A stretch of 64,000 nt of DNA, taken from NCBI RefSeq assembly GCF_023920105.1, contig NZ_CP083693.1, positions 265,001 to 329,000 of the forward strand. Direction: 5' to 3'. This document shows positions 59,384 to 64,000 of this stretch, in pieces. A model generated the notes under the pieces. It was not told the origin of the DNA, did not search any database, and saw only the letters and a list, made by a program, of their open reading frames with translations. Within the stretch, counting starts at the first letter, position 1. Each line of letters opens with the position of its first letter. Both the position numbers and the translations under genes were made by a program. The stretch comes from Bartonella taylorii. Its GTDB lineage: Bacteria; Pseudomonadota; Alphaproteobacteria; Rhizobiales; Rhizobiaceae.

Positions 59384-60276
59384 AGTTCCCTCTTTTGAGA
59401 AAGTAATACGTTATTAAAATCGGCTCCTTTTGGAGCTTGCATGATAAAGACTTCAAAGCCTTGGCTATAAGCACGTGCAGCTAGGGTAAAACCTGCTTTA
59501 CGCCCCGCATCATCCCCATCCATTGCAATGGTGAGACGGGATTTAGTATCGGGTAAATTCACACGCATCATGCCACTGGTTGAAAGGGACGCCCAAATTA
59601 ATGGGCTCTGATAACAACCCAGATAGCAGAGCCAGACCGGTTTCAATGCCCTCACAAATGACCAGATGTTTGGGATTGGCTTGACTTAAATGCACCGCGC
59701 CACCCGTTACAGATCCCAACATGGCTTTTTCTGGTTTTTGGTCTGTTTTGCAGCCATTGTCTTTTAAAAAGGTTCTATGAATGGCAAAAGAGCCAGCACC
59801 CTTAACAAGAGCGACCAACGCGAGTAGCGTAATCCCTAAAGGGTGTGGACATTTGCTATGAAAGCATAAATCAGTAGGCAAATCACATGTATACCCCGCA
59901 TACGTAAATAGGTTTCTGCTAAAGTATTTTTGATTGGTTTGCTTTGTAGCCAAATTGCTTTTGCTCTCTCTGCTTTCTGTTTTGCTCGTTTGAGATCAGT
60001 ACAAAACTGTTTTGAGAAAGAGAGCGTCTGATTATAAGCTTTATCAAAAAAGGCTTGTTTTCCAAGCAAGCCAATTCTAATGAGTGCTTGTATGATCTCT
60101 CTAAAAGAGCAGCCAGCATAACAAGTGAGTAAAAGACGCCCATCATGTCCATTGGCAAGGGATAAGCTAGGTAGCCTATCATCATGAGCAGGACAACAGG
60201 CTATCCCATAATATCCATGCCAAACACCACGTAAGGCACGTGTAATATCCTGCGCATTCTTAAAAGAACACATCAT
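59380..60276 (-). pseudogene. Primase/TOPRIM protein broken in two places (copy 2)
   Basis: Same three frames and same frameshifts as the gene at 49127 (zinc finger with CCPAHDD, HLVICEGIETG, then AMDGDDAGRK). Shared damage shows that the lesions came before duplication or homogenisation. Confidence 0.75.
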
Positions 60277-60277
60277 T

Positions 60278-60472
60278 TTAAATCCTATAACGTTGCTGTT
60301 TTGCTTTCTCGATTACATTGATAAGATCCGATTGTAACCAACGCGATAAGAAACCAAATTTTAGAGGTTTGGGGAGAGAGCCATTGGTTACATGACGTCG
60401 GAATGTTGAGACACTCATATGAAGCAATTTTGCACTTTCACGGTCTGTCAAAAGAATATCATTTTCTGTCAT
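60278..60472 (-). CDS. AlpA-like helix-turn-helix regulator (copy 2)
   Basis: Identical to the 64-residue regulator at 50025, with the same AAAGGA site and start MTENDILL. With the integrases broken, this and its twin are the only undamaged genes of the repeated block. Confidence 0.78.
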   Translation of the reverse strand: MTENDILLTDRESAKLLHMSVSTFRRHVTNGSLPKPLKFGFLSRWLQSDLINVIEKAKQQRYRI

Positions 60473-60679
60473 ACTAAAATCCTTTCTATCAAAAAATGAG
60501 AACAAATCATAACTATTTATTAACCACATTTTGGTTCATTTTTGAAGGTATTTTAATCATAGAAAACAATATATTATTATAGTTTTTCTAATGTGATAAT
60601 TTATGAATCTTATTGAGAAAGAATGAGAGAAAAGAGAGCTAAAGTTATCCACAGATAATGGGGTTATTCACCCCATATC

Positions 60680-61841
60680 TTAAGATTGACCTGTAACATA
60701 TGCCGCCCATTTATCCATATAGACACGGCGCTGTTCTAGATAGTCAGTGCGACGATAGGCACGTTCTACTTTACCGCCTACTGTATGACTGAGAATAGTT
60801 TCAGCGACCTCATAGGGGGCATCGGTTGTTTCAGCAAGCCAATTGCGTAAACTAGAGCGAAAACCATGGGGGCAGGTTTCAAGTCCAATACGTTTCATAT
60901 ATTGTAACATATTACCCTCACCAAGGGGCCCCCGACCGCTTGCAGAAAAGAAAAAATCACTGCGAGACAGCAAGCGTGCTTGTTTTAAGATTTCTAATGC
61001 TTCAGATGATAAGGGCACGCGAAATTCTGTTGTAGCATCCCGCTTTCCTTTCATATTCTCAGCAGGGATGATCCATAGATCACCCTCAACCTGATCTTTA
61101 TGGATATGACGCAAAGGACGTGTGCGAACGCCTGTCAAAATAAGCAAACGTAATGCCAGTTGTGTGAGGGTTGATGCTTCGCAAAGTGTTTTATAAAAAT
61201 CGGGAACATCTCTCCAATCCATTGCAGGTAAATTTTGTGTTTTATGGAGTTGTTTTCCTAAGAGCGCGCGTGCTTTTGTTGTTGTTTGTAAATCAACATC
61301 CAAACCCAAGGCAGCCGCATGTTTGAGACAAATATTGAGACGGGTAAGAGCTCTATTAGCTGTTGCGGCTTTTGTATGCCAAATAGGAGCAATAACATTG
61401 CGTATTTCTGTTTGCGTAATCTAACGGGTAAACACCCTAATTTAGGGAGAATATGAAGTTGTAAAGGCGAAAACCAACGCCCATCTTTACCATCTCCTTT
61501 TAATTCAGCTTTACGGCTTTCAAAAGCATCTAAAGCAATGTCTTTTAAATAATGGAGATTGCTTATTGCTTCACGCTTTTGTTTCTCACGTTCTTTAATA
61601 GGATCACGACCTTCGTGCAAAACAGAACGCCATTGGTTTGCCAATTCACGGGCTTTTTTTAAAGAAACGTTTCTTAAGGTACCCAACCCATTTCACGGCG
61701 CCGCCCATGAATGGTATAACGATAAAGCCATTGAGCACCACCATCTTTACGCTTATGAAGAAGCAAGCCGGCACCATCATTATATTTTCCAGCCCCCAAT
61801 GTTGCGACAGCCCTTGCATTAAGGCGGTTCATAAGAGCCAT
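60680..61841 (-). pseudogene. P4-type tyrosine integrase with two frameshifts (copy 2)
   Basis: Same three-part integrase as the copy at 50427, starting at 61841. Upstream (61842-61950) lies the leader with CACGCTAATCCTGCTTGTAA, the sequence also found near 19099. The tRNA-Met gene, a typical target for such integrases, lies ~1.1 kb beyond the integrase start. Confidence 0.82.
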
Positions 61842-62015
61842 TTTTAGTCCTTTCTTATACAAATTTGATCCACACGCTAATCCTGCTTGTAACGTGCAAA
61901 TGAGTGGTTTTGATTGATGCAACATAAACAGATTTGAAATGAGAGAATCTTAGGATATTCGGGTCTCTCATTCAATATGCAAAACAGTGAATTATCTTTA
62001 TAAATCAAAGTGTTG

Positions 62016-62084
62016 CTGTATATGGACGTACCTTCCTAATCAAAGATCCCGACGGCCATATTATTCGTGTTTGTCCACTGGATT
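62016..62084 (+). pseudogene. C-terminal scrap of a glyoxalase/VOC-type protein
   Basis: The plus strand reads YGRTFLIKDPDGHIIRVCPLD then stop. The DPDGHIIRV run is typical of the last strand of VOC-superfamily proteins. Only about 22 codons remain. Confidence 0.45.
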
Positions 62085-62179
62085 AAAAAGCCTTAGATCC
62101 GATCTTTAATCGTCTGAATTATAATAATTGTCTGTGTTCAAAACCTACAGGCGGTCTAATTGTTTTGGGGATCAGTCGG

Positions 62180-62823
62180 CATTATTGCATGGCCAGTGAT
62201 CAGTTCCTGTATCAAAATCATAGAAGCTATCCCCCATTGCACTTATGCTGAGCTTTTTATTGGAATGGGAGGAATATTCTTTAGGAGGAAATTGATACCT
62301 TTATATGAAGTCATCAATGATCGTTCAGGTGATGTGGTGAATTTTTTTCGGGTGTTGCAACGCCATTATCACCCTTTTATGGATCTGTTTGAGTCCCAGA
62401 TAAGCAGCTGTGAGGCGTTTCAAAGTTTTACTCTACGAGATCCAAAGACTCTGACGGATTTAGAGCGGGCTTTGCGATTTTTATATCTGCAGCGGTTGAG
62501 TTTTGCTGGGCAGGTGTGACCATTGAACATTTAGACTGGTTTGACTTTATCAGGCGCTATGACCGGCTAAATACCTTGTTCTACCTTACTTTGGCGTTGA
62601 GGATTATTATGGAAAGGATTTGTTTAAGCGGGAGAATTATCAGGCGGTGTCCACACTGCTTGCACAATTAAAGGGGAAGTTTCTTCTGTCTCTTAATGAT
62701 GTGCCTCAGATGCGAAAAACCTTTAGCCAATTTAAGATAAAAGAGGTGAATACATCTTATACATGCGGTTCAAAGAATCAGACTCTGGCTCGAGAGCTCA
62801 TCATTTCAAATTGCGATTTTTAG
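62180..62823 (+). pseudogene. DNA adenine methylase (D12 class), broken
   Basis: An open part (to 62519) contains AELFIGMGGIFFRRKL, the SAM-binding start of Dam-like methylases, and YEVINDRSGDVVNFFRV. After a stop, FDFIRRYDRLNTLFYL continues in the next frame; the catalytic DPPY is lost by a deletion, then VEDYYGKDLFKRENYQ and KFLLSLNDVP follow in the last frame. At least two frameshifts. Phage-type orphan methylase remnant. Confidence 0.75.
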
Positions 62824-62989
62824 AGGGAGAGAAAAATACTCATAAAAGGGGCCTTAAATACCCTTTGAAAGGTCTTTGAAGACCCTTTGAGAACCCCTTA
62901 AAAATCCTTTGAAAAAAAATAAATTGGTACAAAACCTAGTGGCAAAATATACAAAACCCGCCGACAAGTTACACAAACCCTTTAAAAAA

Positions 62990-63066
62990 TGGTAGCGGAG
63001 GAGGGATTTGAACCCCCGACACAAGGATTATGATTCCTCTGCTCTAACCTACTGAGCTACTCCGCC
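62990..63066 (-). tRNA. tRNA-Met (elongator, anticodon CAU)
   Basis: A 77-base cloverleaf including CCA. Acceptor GGCGGAG, D-stem GCTC/GAGC, anticodon stem GAGGA/TCCTT with loop ATCATAA giving CAT, T-loop TTCAAAT. The sequence is the alphaproteobacterial elongator tRNA-Met type; it lacks the initiator features. Confidence 0.93.
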
Positions 63067-63235
63067 AAAATAGAGAGATATGATTGTAACTCACCTTATC
63101 TTTTGCGGATATAAGAGGTAGAATAGTGATATGTCAAGCATCGTTTTTAAGCTTTTCTCTTGTCATTCTATTTCATCCTCGATATGGAGTAAATGAAAGT
63201 ATGTTTTTTATATGATGAGCAGGGTAAGGCATAAA

Positions 63236-64000
63236 ATGATGCCACGTGTAGCGGTTTTAGGATGTGGTTCTTGGGGTGGAAATCATATACGAACACTCCA
63301 AGGGCTCGGAGCTTTAGCAGCAGTTTCTGATATGGATGTTGAGCGCGCGGCGCACTTTGCTTGTATGTATGGTGTTGAAGCCATTGCGCCAAAAGATCTT
63401 TTTACTCATAAAGATATTGATGCGCTGGTGTTGGCATTGCCTGCGCAATTTCATACAGAAAATGTTCTGCGTGCTGTTAAAAATGGTAAAGATGTCTTGG
63501 TTGAAAAACCAATAGCCTTGAATATTTCTGATGCTGAACGTCAAGTGCAGGTTGCTGGTGAATATGGGCGCATTTTTATGGTGGGGCATGTTTTGCGATT
63601 TCACCCTGCTTTTGAAAAAATATGTGAGTTGGTGGCAAAAGGAGAGCTGGGGGATGTGCGTTATATTTATTCTCATCGATTAGGTTTTGGCAAATTTCAT
63701 ACACAAAGTGATGCTTTATGGGATCTTGCTCCTCATGATCTCTCGATGATTTTGGCTTTGACAGGTTGCGAACCTTCTGAAATTCGCGGAGAGGGGGCTG
63801 CTGTAGTTGATAAGCTTTCTGATTTCGCACATGTTCATATGGTATTTCCCAATGGTATACGTAGCCATCTTTTTGCTTCACGCCTAAGTCCTTATCGTGA
63901 AAGGCGCTTAACAGTTGTTGGTACAAAAGCTATGCTTGTCTTTGATGATATGGAGCCATGGAGTCGTAAATTAGCGTTGCATCATTTTGCTGTTTGGAAA
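63236..64000 (+). CDS. Gfo/Idh/MocA-family oxidoreductase, partial
   Basis: An open frame of 255 codons from ATG at 63236 to the window edge. The N-terminal Rossmann motif VAVLGCGSWGGNHIRTL is followed by the family run VLVEKPIALN with the catalytic-site Lys in EKP, and by WDLAPHDLSMIL later, where His is expected to be catalytic. These are NAD(P)-dependent sugar or inositol dehydrogenases; related enzymes serve sugar-nucleotide synthesis. An AAGG site lies about ten bases before the ATG pair. The 3' end is outside the window. Confidence 0.85.
   Translation, partial: MMPRVAVLGCGSWGGNHIRTLQGLGALAAVSDMDVERAAHFACMYGVEAIAPKDLFTHKDIDALVLALPAQFHTENVLRAVKNGKDVLVEKPIALNISDAERQVQVAGEYGRIFMVGHVLRFHPAFEKICELVAKGELGDVRYIYSHRLGFGKFHTQSDALWDLAPHDLSMILALTGCEPSEIRGEGAAVVDKLSDFAHVHMVFPNGIRSHLFASRLSPYRERRLTVVGTKAMLVFDDMEPWSRKLALHHFAVWK

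Larger units (their letters stand above)
58070..61855. repeat. 3.8-kb direct repeat, copy 2
   Basis: The counterpart of 47817-51602. Same gene order and same frameshifts throughout. Outside the block the leader and the DUF3987 tail are diverged from copy 1. Confidence 0.9.

Noticed and set aside
61842-63066. Attachment-site duplication of the tRNA-Met 3' end
   Set aside because: I looked for the tRNA 3' sequence (GGTAGCGGAGGAGGG) near 44, 51.6 and 57.6 kb and did not see a second copy in this window.
1-64000. CRISPR array or ribosomal RNA genes
   Set aside because: No regularly spaced repeat-spacer pattern, cas gene or rRNA sequence was seen.

Overview
The window is A+T-rich chromosomal DNA of an alphaproteobacterium, most likely a Bartonella species. 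The evidence is an Omp43/Omp2b-type porin, the yidC-rnpA-rpmH block, the etfB-etfA-ETF-QO cluster, and long gene-poor spacers full of decayed phage genes. The species cannot be fixed from the sequence alone.

Layout. 1-13 kb: a partial abortive-infection-type gene, a frameshifted MFS transporter, a membrane protein, a Bcr/CflA exporter, an alpha/beta-hydrolase overlapping an unusual isopropylmalate-dehydrogenase/CinA fusion, a zinc amidase with an internal duplication, and a porin. 13-17 kb: tRNA-Ser, then a compact microcin C-type operon on the minus strand: a seven-codon mccA ending in Asn, a hairpin, mccB and mccC. 17-35.7 kb: housekeeping genes (tRNA-Leu, gpmA, dapB, GST, engB, yidC, rnpA, rpmH, mrp, rsmI, yraN, proC-like, the ETF system, a TauE/SafE exporter pair). 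36-44 kb: a stepwise tandem duplication of a peptide-binding-protein gene plus xseA. It leaves two intact binding proteins, two decayed xseA copies, one binding-protein stub, and the working xseA followed by tag.

44-63 kb is an accessory island. It opens with phage tail remnants, a restriction-helicase remnant and paired TGTCAGT repeats. Two copies of a 3.8-kb block follow, 10,253 bp apart in the same orientation. Each carries a broken integrase, an AlpA-like regulator, a broken primase and a DUF3987 protein. Between the copies lies a five-gene operon that looks like an undescribed RiPP pathway: a 29-residue precursor, a hairpin, a PqqD-fused radical SAM enzyme, an MFS exporter fused to a phosphotransferase-fold kinase, a small second radical SAM protein, and an enolase-superfamily enzyme with its catalytic residues intact. 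The window ends with a methylase remnant, tRNA-Met and a partial Gfo/Idh/MocA dehydrogenase.

The two most interesting systems are the mccABC operon, a recognisable Trojan-horse antibiotic family with the peptide MDHMGCN, and the radical SAM/epimerase/kinase operon at 52.2-57.0 kb, which matches no described pathway I can name. Both use the same layout: tiny peptide gene, hairpin, then modifying enzyme and exporter.
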